Below are positions 43,512 to 51,572 of a stretch of DNA of 64,000 nucleotides, one piece after another (position 1 is the first letter of the stretch; each line of letters begins with the position of its first letter). The stretch is from CAIKMD01 sp963740675. GTDB taxonomy: Bacteria > Pseudomonadota > Alphaproteobacteria > ATCC43930 > CGMCC-115725. The stretch lies in assembly GCA_963740675.1 (NCBI GenBank), contig CAVUFS010000005.1, positions 186,001 through 250,000 of the forward strand. The letters run 5' to 3'. The notes under the pieces are model-generated. The model saw nothing but the letters and a program-made list of their open reading frames with translations. It ran no database searches and was not told the origin of the DNA. The position numbers and the translations under genes are program-made.

Positions 43512-43970
43512 ATGCGATCACTGACGCGCAGCACCCTGCGCTTTCTCACCTGGCTCGCGGTGCTGTGGACGATCTATGCCGAGCAGAATCATTTGCTGCT
43601 CTATGTCGGCGATCCCGAGATCGCGTTCGGAATCGCCGAATATATCGATCTCGCCGTCACCGCGATTCTACTCGTCTACGCGATCTACGAGGTCTTTCAC
43701 TTCGTCCGCGCGACCGGCGCTATCGATCGCTATGCGGCGGCGCATCCCGCCATCGATGCGTTGGTGCTGGTGATATTGCTCGCGCTGGGGTGGGGCATTT
43801 ATCGCGACGTTACCCATTTCCGGCATCTCTTCGTCGGCGCGGATATCGGTCTGCGGCTCGGCGGTGATTTCGACGAGTTCGCCGCCGCCTTCCTGGCGCT
43901 TGGCGCGATCAAGACCGGCTATCACGGGATGCGCGCCCTGAACGCCCTCGCCCATCTGACGCGCGGCTGA
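43512..43970 (+). CDS. Small integral membrane protein (152 aa)
   Basis: 152 aa with about four hydrophobic segments: TLRFLTWLAVLWTIYAEQNH, IAEYIDLAVTAILLVYAIYE, IDALVLVILLALGWGIYRDV and a weaker last one around FDEFAAAFLALGAIKTGYHG. No family recognised. It is convergent with the basic DUF6496-like gene (19 bases). The palindromic repeat copy 2 is upstream. Confidence 0.65.
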   Translation: MRSLTRSTLRFLTWLAVLWTIYAEQNHLLLYVGDPEIAFGIAEYIDLAVTAILLVYAIYEVFHFVRATGAIDRYAAAHPAIDALVLVILLALGWGIYRDVTHFRHLFVGADIGLRLGGDFDEFAAAFLALGAIKTGYHGMRALNALAHLTRG

Positions 43971-43989
43971 GAGAATCGGCTTATTCGAA

Positions 43990-44499
43990 TCAGCCGGCGC
44001 GGCGATGACGCGCGCGGGTTCGGGCCGCTTTGCGCGCTGCCGCCGAGCGGCCGGCTGCGCCTTTGGTGCGCACCCCTTTGCGGGCAGCTGCCGAGCGCGA
44101 AGCAGCGCTGCGGCGCGACGCCGCCCGCCGCGCCTGCGCCGACAGCGCACGCGGTGAGGCCGCACTGCGCGGCTCGTGCTTCAGCACATTGCTGACCGCG
44201 CGCGACACGCGTGGCCGCCGCTTCGGATGGCGCCGTCCCTGGCCAACCTCATAGTCATATTCGGCGCTGCGGCGCGTGCTCGCTTTGGTGCGTCCCTTCT
44301 TCGGTGGCTGCAGCTTGACGCCGGCGCGGCGCGCCTCCGACAGACCGATGGCGATCGCCTGGCGCGACGAGCGCGCGCCATGCACGCCATGACGAATCTT
44401 GTCGATCTGCTCGCGAATGAATTCGCCGGCCTGCGTCGAGGCCGACTTGCCTTGCCGCTTGTCGCGCCGCGCGCGCTTGATGGTGGATTTCAAGGGCAT
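43990..44499 (-). CDS. Basic DUF6496-like protein with histone-like repetitive tail
   Basis: 169 aa from the ATG at 44499 (AAGGAG eight bases upstream). The first 70 residues (KRARRDKRQGKSASTQAGEF, IREQIDKIRHGVHGARSSRQ, AIAIGLSEARRAG) match the DUF6496 type. The remainder is an Arg/Ala/Ser-rich tail with repeated SAAARK and RRSAASR units, like histone H1-like proteins. Such proteins likely bind DNA. The repetitive tail may vary in length between strains. Confidence 0.75.
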   Translation of the reverse strand: MPLKSTIKRARRDKRQGKSASTQAGEFIREQIDKIRHGVHGARSSRQAIAIGLSEARRAGVKLQPPKKGRTKASTRRSAEYDYEVGQGRRHPKRRPRVSRAVSNVLKHEPRSAASPRALSAQARRAASRRSAASRSAAARKGVRTKGAAGRSAAARKAARTRARHRRAG

Positions 44500-44546
44500 G
44501 ATCGCATCTCCTTCGATGAGATCAACGTCGCGGGCGCACGATCGTT

Positions 44547-45779
44547 TCAAAAAGAAGCGGCGGGCTTGCTTTTGAGGCGTAAATCGGGCTCGCGAGCCGC
44601 GTCGTCGCCCGGCCGTGGCGGCAGCGTCGCCGGCAGCGTCAACACGACGCGCACGAGATCGGCTTGCCGCGCGACGCCGATCTTCTTCAACGCGGCGCGG
44701 AGTTGCGTCCGCACTGTCGGCATTCGCACATCGCTTGCCTGCGCTATCTCTTGCAGCCGCCGCCCCTCGGCGATGCCGGCTGCGATCCGCGCCTCGGCCC
44801 TGGAAAGACCGAAGAGCTGCATGAGTCTCGGCGCCAGCACGCCGCTGCGACCATCGAGATCGGCGAGCAACACGGTCATGCGCGCTTCGGCGATGTCCTC
44901 CTCCTCGCGCACCGGCCGCAGCGGCGCGACCAGCAGCGCGAAGGGTTGCTTGCCCGAGGGCCGCGCGACGAGCAGCGCGACGTCGCCTGGCGTCGATACG
45001 GCACGCGCGGCGCTGCGCAAATGCGCGGTCAACGCGTTCATCTCGAAAGCACGCGCCGCTTGGAGCTTGCCCTCGGCGAGGCTCAGCCCATCGCCGGTGG
45101 CGAGAATCTCGCGCGCCGCCGCATTGGCGAACAGCACGCGCCGGTTCTTGTCGGCAATGATCGCGCCGAGCGGCAGCTCATCGAGAAGCTGTTGCTGCAG
45201 CGCTTCCTCCGCCGAGCGGTACGCGGCTGCTTCGGCAATCTGCTCGGCGTGGCGGAGATGGCGGACGAGCCGGCGGAAAAGGAGGAGCTCAGTCGGCGCG
45301 AAAGGCGGCAAGCCCAGTGCACGCTCGATATAGAGATGCTCGCACCGGTGCTCGGTTCGCGCGATCTGCGCACCGATGCTTTCGCCGACGCCGCAATCAG
45401 CGAGAAAACCTTCGAAGAAAAGCGCGTCGCGCGGATCGGTATCGTCGCGATCGTAATGCGAGACGTAGATGCTCTCGTCATGCGCGGCTTCGAGGAAGCG
45501 CCGCCGCGGATCGATGGCCGCGCCGCGCGCCACATAGTGCGCGGCGTAATCGGCCGGCAGGCTGCCGGCACTTTCGCACGCCGCGGGCGCCGCCTGGCCC
45601 TCCACGAAGCTGAGATAAACCGCGCCTGCCGCGCCGAGCGATTGCGCGATCAGGCTGAGGGCGCGGCGGCGCAGCACGGGCTGTCGGCTCGCCGCGTAGA
45701 TCAGCGTCACTACTTCGTCGAACAAGGCATCGAAAGGATCGAAGCGCGCGCCGGCTGGGGAGGAAAGCGAAGTGTTCAT
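44547..45779 (-). CDS. LuxR-family regulator with PAS-like sensor
   Basis: 410 aa from the ATG at 45779. The N-terminal 210 residues form a helical sensor part. A PAS-like stretch follows (LPLGAIIADKNRRVLFANAA, AAREILATGDGLSLAEGKL). The C-terminal LuxR-type HTH is complete: FGLSRAEARIAAGIAEGR, QASDVRMPTVRTQLRAALKK, GVARQADLVRVVL. No receiver domain, so the input is probably a small molecule or redox state. The next gene downstream on the strand is the basic DUF6496-like gene. Confidence 0.8.
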   Translation of the reverse strand: MNTSLSSPAGARFDPFDALFDEVVTLIYAASRQPVLRRRALSLIAQSLGAAGAVYLSFVEGQAAPAACESAGSLPADYAAHYVARGAAIDPRRRFLEAAHDESIYVSHYDRDDTDPRDALFFEGFLADCGVGESIGAQIARTEHRCEHLYIERALGLPPFAPTELLLFRRLVRHLRHAEQIAEAAAYRSAEEALQQQLLDELPLGAIIADKNRRVLFANAAAREILATGDGLSLAEGKLQAARAFEMNALTAHLRSAARAVSTPGDVALLVARPSGKQPFALLVAPLRPVREEEDIAEARMTVLLADLDGRSGVLAPRLMQLFGLSRAEARIAAGIAEGRRLQEIAQASDVRMPTVRTQLRAALKKIGVARQADLVRVVLTLPATLPPRPGDDAAREPDLRLKSKPAASF

Positions 45780-46005
45780 CCCTTTTGTGTAAGCGTTCGC
45801 GGCCGCAGCTTCATCATGGCATAAGTTCACTCGCGCCGTCCTTAAGGGCTAGCGCGACTACCCAATCGGACAGTTCGCGTCGCCCTTGGATCGAATGCGC
45901 TCGCATAGCGCGCCGCTTGCTTTTCAGACGAATGCATCCTCTCGAACGACCCGCGATTTCGTTCCGATGCGCGGCAGCACCTAAGCCGAAAGGCGCATAG
46001 CCTTC

Positions 46006-46806
46006 ATGAGCCTTCACCACAGCGAGGCTCACATGACATTTCTGACGAGCAGCACATCTCTGACGATTGGCGATTTGCGCTGGGTGCGTCGCGGACAGAT
46101 GGCGGCGACGAGCACGTTCGGTGCGGTGCTTCTGCTTTGGCTTATTGGTACGGTGCCGGCGCCGGCGGCGCTAATCTTAACGGATGATCGCTGCCTCGGT
46201 ACGTGCCCGCCCCTCTTCGGTACGCGCGAAATGGTCGGCCATAATCTCACCCGTTTTCGCGAGTGGCAGGCGGTGATGGCGCGCAGCCAAGCCGAATTCG
46301 CCGCCGCACGCGAGATCTGCGTACCCGGTCAAAGCAGCGACTGCGTGCCGGCACCCTGGGCGGCGCTTCTCGCCGCGCTCAAGGGTCAGCCGCTACGTCG
46401 TCAGATCGCGATCGCCAATGACGCCCTCAACCGCGTCCGCTATGTGCCGACGGTGCGGAACTGGCATCGCACGATGTATTGGGAGACGCCATTCGAATTC
46501 CTGCGGTACGGCGGCCAATGCCAGGATTACGCCATTGCGAAATACGAGCTCTTGCGCCAGGCCGGCGTGCCGGCGAGCGCGATGCGCATGGTGGTGCTGC
46601 GCGATACCGCCATCGCCCGCGATCACGCCGTGCTCGTCGTCTATGTCGAGGGCGAGCCGCTGGTGCTCGACATCCTCAACCCGGCGATCGTGCCCGCCGG
46701 GGCCGGCATGCCCTACCGGCCCTATTACTCGATCAACGAGGATGCGTGGTGGTACCACCTCGGCCCGCATTCGATGGAAGGCTGGATGGTGGCTCGCGCG
46801 CGTTGA
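46006..46806 (+). CDS. BTLCP-type transglutaminase-like cysteine peptidase
   Basis: 266 aa; the ATG at 46099 would start right before the signal-like helix (FGAVLLLWLIGTVPAPAA), and both starts are possible. The catalytic triad is Cys172 (GGQCQDYAIAKY), His207 (RDHAVLVVYVEG) and Asp222 (LVLDILN), in the arrangement of bacterial transglutaminase-like cysteine proteinases (LapG relatives). LapG cleaves adhesins under c-di-GMP control by LapD. No lapD or adhesin gene is in the window. The protein is probably periplasmic. Confidence 0.87.
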   Translation: MSLHHSEAHMTFLTSSTSLTIGDLRWVRRGQMAATSTFGAVLLLWLIGTVPAPAALILTDDRCLGTCPPLFGTREMVGHNLTRFREWQAVMARSQAEFAAAREICVPGQSSDCVPAPWAALLAALKGQPLRRQIAIANDALNRVRYVPTVRNWHRTMYWETPFEFLRYGGQCQDYAIAKYELLRQAGVPASAMRMVVLRDTAIARDHAVLVVYVEGEPLVLDILNPAIVPAGAGMPYRPYYSINEDAWWYHLGPHSMEGWMVARAR

Positions 46807-47172
46807 ACCGTTAGACCTTCGGCAGATCGGGTTCGGGCTCCGCGAGCAACAAAACAACACCTGGTTCAGGCCCAAACCGCCCCGCCTGGGATAGACGCCC
46901 TGGCGCGCGATGAATTCGCCGAGCCATATGTTGTCCCGATCGCTTTGACTGAACTCTTTGTTGAGATTTCACCTAGATCGACTAATCGACATCTGTAATT
47001 TCTCCCAGGCTTCGTTTATGGCACAACGATGGCATTTCCACGTTGAGGATGTGATTTTATCACAGGGTGTTCATCAAGCGCCCCGTGCTGCGATGCACAA
47101 ACCGGCTTGCTGCTGTGGCAATCCCGTGATGTGATCGCGCGACGTCACCTTGGGATGAGCGATGGAGTTCGT
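46807..47172. other. Intergenic region
   Basis: No supported gene. On the minus strand, 46813-46930 reads in two frames as RDNIWLGEFIARQGVYPRRG and LLLAEPEPDLPKV, which could be a decayed coding end, but no family was recognised. The part from 46960 to 47100 is AT-richer and presumably holds the MaoC promoter. Confidence 0.35.
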
Positions 47173-47640
47173 ATGCGCACTTTTCCTGACATTGCCGCAC
47201 TAAAGCTTGCCGCCGCCGCGAATGATGTCGCGCTCGGCGTCAGCGGCTGGGTCACAGTCGATCAGGCGATGATCGACCGCTTCGCCGAAGCGACCGGCGA
47301 TCACCAATGGATCCATGTCGATGTCGGACGCGCCAAGGCCTCGCCTTTCGGCACCACCATCGCGCATGGCTGGCTGACCTTGTCGCTGCTCGCGCGGCTG
47401 AGCAACGAGACCTATCGCGTCGAGCGGCTCGCCGCGCGGCTCAATTACGGCGCCAACAAAGTGCGCTTCACGGCGCCCGTACCCGCCGGCAGCCGCCTGC
47501 GCGCGCAGTTCCGCATCGTCTCGGTCGAGGATGTGCCGCAGGGGGTTCGCCTCACCAGCGAAGCGACAGTCGAGCGTGAAGGCAGCGACAAGCCGGTCTG
47601 CGTCGCCGAACTGGTCGGCATCCTCATCCCGCCGAAATAG
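47173..47640 (+). CDS. MaoC-like hot-dog dehydratase
   Basis: 155 aa from the ATG at 47173 (GGAG five bases upstream; upstream ATG 47155 has no Shine-Dalgarno). The MaoC/R-hydratase pattern is clear: active site Asp/His in FAEATGDHQWIHVDVGRAK, FGTTIAHGWLTLSLL (the GxxxAHG turn) and NYGANKVRFTAPVPAGS. It hydrates enoyl-CoA in the beta-oxidation or polyester-precursor direction. Single gene, convergent with the MAPEG gene. Confidence 0.88.
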   Translation: MRTFPDIAALKLAAAANDVALGVSGWVTVDQAMIDRFAEATGDHQWIHVDVGRAKASPFGTTIAHGWLTLSLLARLSNETYRVERLAARLNYGANKVRFTAPVPAGSRLRAQFRIVSVEDVPQGVRLTSEATVEREGSDKPVCVAELVGILIPPK

Positions 47641-47717
47641 CGGCAGCGATCTCACGCGCCCCAGTCCGCGATGATTCGGTGCGGATTGGTCAAGGGCGAC
47701 GCCCGACGGACAATCCC

Positions 47718-48086
47718 TCACGCACTCATGACGAAGAGCGCCAGGACGCAGATGAACGCCAGCGACCAGGAAATCGTGCGCAAGGTCGCGAGATCGGCGA
47801 TGTAGAGACCCGTATAAACGACCCGCAGCACGATGAAGGCGCCGGCGGCGATATCGATCTTCGCCTGCGGCACCTGCGCCAGCTCGGCGACGATCACCGC
47901 GGCGGCGAAAGGTGCGAACGCCTCGAAATGATTGCGATGCGCCCAATCGGCGCGCTGGCGCCAGCCGGTGAGTGCGGCGAGAGTCGCGCGCGGCGCGTGA
48001 TTATCGACGCCGCCCGATTTGGCGAGCACCACCGCCGCATAGGGCAAGAATATCGCGACGACGATCATCCAATAGGCGAAGGTCAT
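47718..48086 (-). CDS. MAPEG-family membrane protein
   Basis: 122 aa with four hydrophobic segments: AYWMIVVAIFLPYAAVVLAK, FEAFAPFAAAVIVAELAQV, IDIAAGAFIVLRVVYTGLYI and LRTISWSLAFICVLALFVMS. The second has the MAPEG pattern RNHFEAFAPFAAAVI and the third RVVYTGLYI. MAPEG proteins are glutathione-dependent membrane enzymes. It stands alone. Confidence 0.85.
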   Translation of the reverse strand: MTFAYWMIVVAIFLPYAAVVLAKSGGVDNHAPRATLAALTGWRQRADWAHRNHFEAFAPFAAAVIVAELAQVPQAKIDIAAGAFIVLRVVYTGLYIADLATLRTISWSLAFICVLALFVMSA

Positions 48087-48504
48087 GCCCGTCTCCTAAA
48101 AATGGGATCCGAAAACACCGAACGACTGGAGGCGTGCCCTCCGCCTTGAACAAGCCAGCGAAGGTCGTGCGTGCTTCCTGAATCCGCGTCGTGTGGGCGC
48201 TGCAAATATAGCGCGGGGTAGCTTCCAGTAATTTACTGGGCGCGTTTGGACTGCGTTTCGCCGGTGTGCAGCGACGACGAAAAGAAGGGCTCTTCCCATT
48301 CACCGGCAAGATCGAATTCGTCAGGTTCGACTTCGGCGAACACACAGCGCCGACTGGCATGGAACGCCTGGAAATGGCCACGAAGATGGACTGATGGAAC
48401 GGAACGTACCGTGGGCGCCGAATCGTCGCTTGCCCCTATGGGGCAAAGAGCCGATCCCCGACGGTTCGTGGAAGCCGCGGCGGTGACGAGGTAGGACAAG
48501 GCGT
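48087..48504. other. Intergenic region downstream of the HxlR gene
   Basis: No gene is clearly supported. One minus-strand frame reads FQAFHASRRCVFAEVEPDEF then WEEPFFSSSLHTGETQSKRA to a stop at 48237, but it has no plausible start near and no recognised family. No clear terminator. Confidence 0.35.
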
Positions 48505-48906
48505 CTACTTTTTGGTCGGTGCGCCGGTTCCTTCGGCCATTTCCTCGCGCAGTGCCGCCCATTTCAGCAAGGCATCGAGCGCCGGACAGAGAGCCTGACC
48601 CCAGTCCGTCAACGCGTATTCGACCTTGGGCGGTACCTGATGGTGGACGATCCGCCTCACCATCCCGTCATTTTCCATATGGCGAAGCTGCTGGATCAGC
48701 ATCTTTTGTGAAATCGCGGGAATCGCGCGCTCCAGTTCCGAAAAGCGCAAGATCTTCCCGCCGAAAAGATGGAACAGGATCAGGAGCTTCCATCGCCCCT
48801 CGATGACCTTGAACGCCTGTTCCACATCCTGCGCGGCGGTAACGGGCGTATATTCTTTACCCTTACTTTTGGGTGAGTACCTTACTTTTTTGTGCGTTCT
48901 TGTCAT
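48505..48906 (-). CDS. HxlR-family winged-helix transcriptional regulator
   Basis: 133 aa. The HxlR domain is complete: AFKVIEGRWKLLILFHLFGG, FSELERAIPAISQKMLIQQL, GMVRRIVHHQVPPKVEYALT and DWGQALCPALDALLKW. HxlR regulators often control the divergent gene; here the divergent gene is the SnoaL-like protein (78 bases between starts). The basic N-terminus (MTRTHKKVRYSPKSKGK) is longer than usual. Confidence 0.87.
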   Translation of the reverse strand: MTRTHKKVRYSPKSKGKEYTPVTAAQDVEQAFKVIEGRWKLLILFHLFGGKILRFSELERAIPAISQKMLIQQLRHMENDGMVRRIVHHQVPPKVEYALTDWGQALCPALDALLKWAALREEMAEGTGAPTKK

Positions 48907-48984
48907 CGGGTAAGTGTATCGCCATCATTTATCACCGGCAACGCCGACAACAGGGAACAGAGCCGATAATGGAGAGGAATTGTC

Positions 48985-49314
48985 ATGCCATTGCCGCTGT
49001 CGAGACCGATTGAAATCTTCATGTCTTCTGAAAACACCCACGACACCGAGGCACTCGCAGACTGCTTCGCGCCCGACGCCACGGTGAAGGACGAAGGTCA
49101 GACCGTGAAGGGACTGAAGGCGATCAAGGCGTGGAGACTCGAAACCGCGAGGAAATATCGACACACTGTGGAACCTGTCGCCGCCGCCGCGCGCGACGGA
49201 AAGACCGTCGTCAGCACGAGGCTCACCGGCGATTTTCCCGGCAGTCCGGTTACGCTCGATTTCGTCTTTACGCTCGAAGGCGACAAGATCGCCGCGCTGG
49301 AGATACAGTCGTAA
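48985..49314 (+). CDS. SnoaL-like (NTF2 superfamily) protein
   Basis: 109 aa with the cone-shaped SnoaL/NTF2 fold pattern: EALADCFAPDATVKDEGQTV, GLKAIKAWRLETARKYRHTV and LDFVFTLEGDKIAALEI. Members are often ketosteroid-isomerase-like enzymes or small-ligand proteins of detoxification units. It is divergent from the HxlR gene, which probably controls it. Usually a short-chain dehydrogenase follows, and a damaged one does here. Confidence 0.8.
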   Translation: MPLPLSRPIEIFMSSENTHDTEALADCFAPDATVKDEGQTVKGLKAIKAWRLETARKYRHTVEPVAAAARDGKTVVSTRLTGDFPGSPVTLDFVFTLEGDKIAALEIQS

Positions 49315-49344
49315 GCGGCTATCTCGAACTTGGGGGTAAAGCGT

Positions 49345-49420
49345 ATGTTCGTGACGGGCGGCACCAAAGGCGCGTCAGGCCGTGGTCGACAGCACGTCGC
49401 CAGCGACGCCCTCGATGATC
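49345..49420 (+). pseudogene. Truncated short-chain dehydrogenase start
   Basis: The ATG at 49345 begins MFVTGGTKG, the Rossmann glycine motif start of short-chain dehydrogenases (VTGGTKGIG). Two bases later the frame is wrong: the next frame reads QAVVDSTSPATP, which would follow IG in an intact enzyme. So two bases are missing, and the other 200 or so residues are gone by 49425. It follows the SnoaL-like gene after 30 bases, the usual pairing. Confidence 0.6.
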
Positions 49421-49424
49421 CGCT

Positions 49425-49664
49425 TTATCCTTTTACGTCTGTGGCGGGGCGATCCTTGCCGCCGGCGACTTCATAGTGCCAGCGTCCTTCCTTGTCCTCG
49501 TAGACGATCCCTTCGGTATTGCCCGCGACCATCTGCTCTCTCGCTGCCCGCTCAGCCGCAGAGTGCGCTAGTTTATGCGAGGGGAAAGTCTCCGAGAGCA
49601 CGCCATCAACCTTGTAGGCCCACCCTTGATCATGCTGAACGACTTCGTACGTGACTCGAGTCAT
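49425..49664 (-). CDS. DUF2188-type small protein
   Basis: 79 aa from the ATG at 49664 (AAGGGGA upstream). The DUF2188 pattern is visible: TYEVVQHDQGWAYKVDGVLS, TFPSHKLAHSAAERAAREQM and EGIVYEDKEGRWHYEVAGG. The domain is a small beta-rich unit of unknown activity, common in alphaproteobacteria. Its 3' end abuts the SDR remnant. Confidence 0.8.
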   Translation of the reverse strand: MTRVTYEVVQHDQGWAYKVDGVLSETFPSHKLAHSAAERAAREQMVAGNTEGIVYEDKEGRWHYEVAGGKDRPATDVKG

Positions 49665-49989
49665 TATCGTCCCCTTGTTATCAGCAGCTCTTTCGCCTTC
49701 TTCCTCTCGGAGCAAGGGCCAGTCGATTATGTGGTGCCGGCGGAACACCAATCAATCGACGAAGGTATTCGCAACATCATCGCTATCGAGCTGGTGTAGT
49801 CATGTTCCAGCGCTGCTGGTGGCGGTGCCCGGGAGTGTCCGATAGTCAGGTATATTGGCCCATCTGCGACAACAATTCAGCCGACGCATCGCAGCAAAGG
49901 CAACGCCGGAAACGGATGATGACGATGGCTTGGCCGTAAGCTTTCGCGCTGTCGAGGAACCGCGAGGCGTCGCCGCCGTTGAACAACGC

Positions 49990-50127
49990 ATGGAAGCGCA
50001 AGGAAAACCCGTCCTCTCGGAGACCGAGGCAAGACAAGCAACACGTGGCCAGGGCGTCCGCTATGTGCTTGCTATCTCGGTAACGCTCGCGATCGTCGCG
50101 ATGGTCGTCGCCTATTTCGTGGCGTGA
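49990..50127 (+). CDS. Single-pass membrane mini-protein
   Basis: 45 aa from the ATG at 49990. The sequence is a polar 20-residue part (MEAQGKPVLSETEARQATRG) followed by one transmembrane helix (YVLAISVTLAIVAMVVAYFV). The frame is open upstream to a TTG at 49855, but that portion (SRRIAAKATPETDDDD) is not clearly coding and no Shine-Dalgarno supports either start. Small proteins with this ETEARQ...RYVL...  layout are frequent in Rhizobiales. Confidence 0.5.
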   Translation: MEAQGKPVLSETEARQATRGQGVRYVLAISVTLAIVAMVVAYFVA

Positions 50128-50149
50128 ACGCGCGCAACTCGGTCTCCGA

Positions 50150-50646
50150 TCAGCCGGCGCTTATTGCCGGCACTTTGGTGAACCATTGCGAAGCATCGCT
50201 CGAGCCGGCGAAATTGCCACCCTCGATCAGCTTCTGGCCGTTCGCCGCGGCCGAGTTGACATGTGCCATTTGCTGCCTTGCTCGATGACCGGCGTCACCG
50301 CGTGCGCGCCGCAGCGTAGCACCATTTGAAACTGCGTCGGCGACAGTTGTTTGCCGCTGCGCGCCGTGGTGTTCTGTTGGATGCCGTCAATGCCGCGCAG
50401 CAACTCCTGGATGATGCTGCTGTCGCGCTCGCCGATCCAGAACATAAGAGCTCGTGCCGCTCGCCGGTGCGCCGCTCGCCGGTGCCATGCAATCGACCGC
50501 CCATCACCGAGCAGACCGAAAGCTTGCGCCGCCGCGGCCGGCGAGGTCATCGCCGGTTGTGCCGCCGCCGGCAATGGTTGGCCGGCAAGACCGGCGATCA
50601 TGCCGGCCGTCGCAAGATCTCGAACACAGCGATTCGCATGCATCAT
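50150..50646 (-). pseudogene. Hypothetical exported protein, frameshifted
   Basis: An ATG at 50646 starts a signal-like segment (DLATAGMIAGLAGQPLPAAA). The frame continues with IGERDSSIIQELLRGIDGIQ and RSGKQLSPTQFQMVLRCGAH. Near 50268 the sense passes to another frame reading MAHVNSAAANGQKLIEGGNF, then AGSSDASQWFTKVPAISAG to a stop at 50150. The Arg-rich middle (WHRRAAHRRAARA) may hide another shift. Family unknown. Either a pseudogene or indels. Confidence 0.5.
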
Positions 50647-50657
50647 CCCCTCCCCGC

Positions 50658-50981
50658 TCACTCATCGGCCAGCGCGGCACGCAGCTCTTGGCGCAGCTTT
50701 CGCGCGCGCTTCAAATGCCATTCCCGGCTCATTGCCTCGCCGCGCGTGGCGCAGCATTCGGCATAGAGCAGCCGCCAATCGCGGCCGCGCGTCGATTTCG
50801 CGCCGGCGCCACTGTTGTGCTGCGCGAGCCGCCGATCGAGATCGAGCGTCCAGCCAACATACGTGCGGCAATCGCGCCCCCGCCGGCTGCCAAGGATGTA
50901 AACGAAACAGCGAAGCACGGCGCCGGTCGTCGCCGACGTTTCAGAGGCGATCGCCGCCGTCATTTTCAACCGATCAGACAT
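50658..50981 (-). CDS. GIY-YIG nuclease domain protein
   Basis: 107 aa. GIY-YIG core: FVYILGSRRGRDCRTYVGWT (Tyr...Tyr-Val-Gly), DLDRRLAQHNSGAGAKSTRG with the conserved Arg, then RDWRLLYAE with the Glu in LYAE. This belongs to the small UPF0213/YhbQ-like group. The ATG at 50981 overlaps the MarR stop (ATGTCTGA), so translation is probably coupled. A later ATG (50963) would give a shorter protein. Function in DNA repair is inferred from the family only. Confidence 0.8.
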   Translation of the reverse strand: MSDRLKMTAAIASETSATTGAVLRCFVYILGSRRGRDCRTYVGWTLDLDRRLAQHNSGAGAKSTRGRDWRLLYAECCATRGEAMSREWHLKRARKLRQELRAALADE

Positions 50982-51537
50982 TCAACGACATATACGTTGC
51001 TAGAATATTGAGCGCTTCATTGATGGCTTGAGACTGCTCCGGCGATAATTGGCCGATCAGCGCCTTCTGGCGCGCCCATGTCCAACGAGCGATTTCCGAT
51101 CGTAATTCCTTGCCCTTTTTCGACACTTGGAACCGCGGCGCGCGTCCATCGGAACTGTCAACGATCCTGCGAACCAATTGTCTCTTCGCCAGGCTATTCA
51201 TGGCCTGGCTTACTTGCGGTTTGAAAATCGCCGTTTTCCTGGAGATGCCGACAATCGTATCCGACTTGCCGGCTGCAAGAAATGCGAGGACATACCACTC
51301 GGCATTCGTGAGCCGATAGTTGTCGGTCAGGAACTTTTTGGTCTGCCGGTCGAGCAACCGGTGGATGTAGTTGATCCGATACGAGATACTTCTAAGCCCG
51401 CGAAACTTCGGGACTTCCTCGAGGACAACAGGCCACGGCAGGACGGCTGGGTTCTTCGGGGCCCGGATCGCTTTCGACAAATCGCACTCTCGTCGCTTCT
51501 CGGCGGACGTTATATCGCGACGATGCCGGCTTAGCAC
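50974..51537 (-). CDS. MarR-family transcriptional regulator
   Basis: 187 aa from a GTG; a TTG within the next 20 codons could be used instead. The winged-helix MarR domain is clear: ISYRINYIHRLLDRQTKKFL, LTNAEWYVLAFLAAGKSDTI, PQVSQAMNSLAKRQLVRRIV and SDGRAPRFQVSKKGKEL. The putative diiron protein gene lies 35 bases upstream on the same strand, and GIY-YIG overlaps downstream. Confidence 0.85.
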   Translation of the reverse strand: MLSRHRRDITSAEKRRECDLSKAIRAPKNPAVLPWPVVLEEVPKFRGLRSISYRINYIHRLLDRQTKKFLTDNYRLTNAEWYVLAFLAAGKSDTIVGISRKTAIFKPQVSQAMNSLAKRQLVRRIVDSSDGRAPRFQVSKKGKELRSEIARWTWARQKALIGQLSPEQSQAINEALNILATYMSLNV

Positions 51538-51572
51538 GCGGGCAAAGGCGGCATCGTCGGTACCGAGCGATC

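Noticed and set aside
44664..45824. 386-codon plus-strand frame opposite the LuxR gene
   Set aside because: The minus strand encodes a complete LuxR HTH; the plus frame is Arg-rich shadow.
46813..46930. Coding-like minus-strand fragments after the BTLCP gene
   Set aside because: Two short readings look protein-like, but no start, no single frame and no recognised family support a gene.
49855..49989. Upstream extension of the single-pass mini-protein
   Set aside because: The frame is open to a TTG, but the sequence has no ribosome site and no family-like pattern; the ATG at 49990 is preferred.
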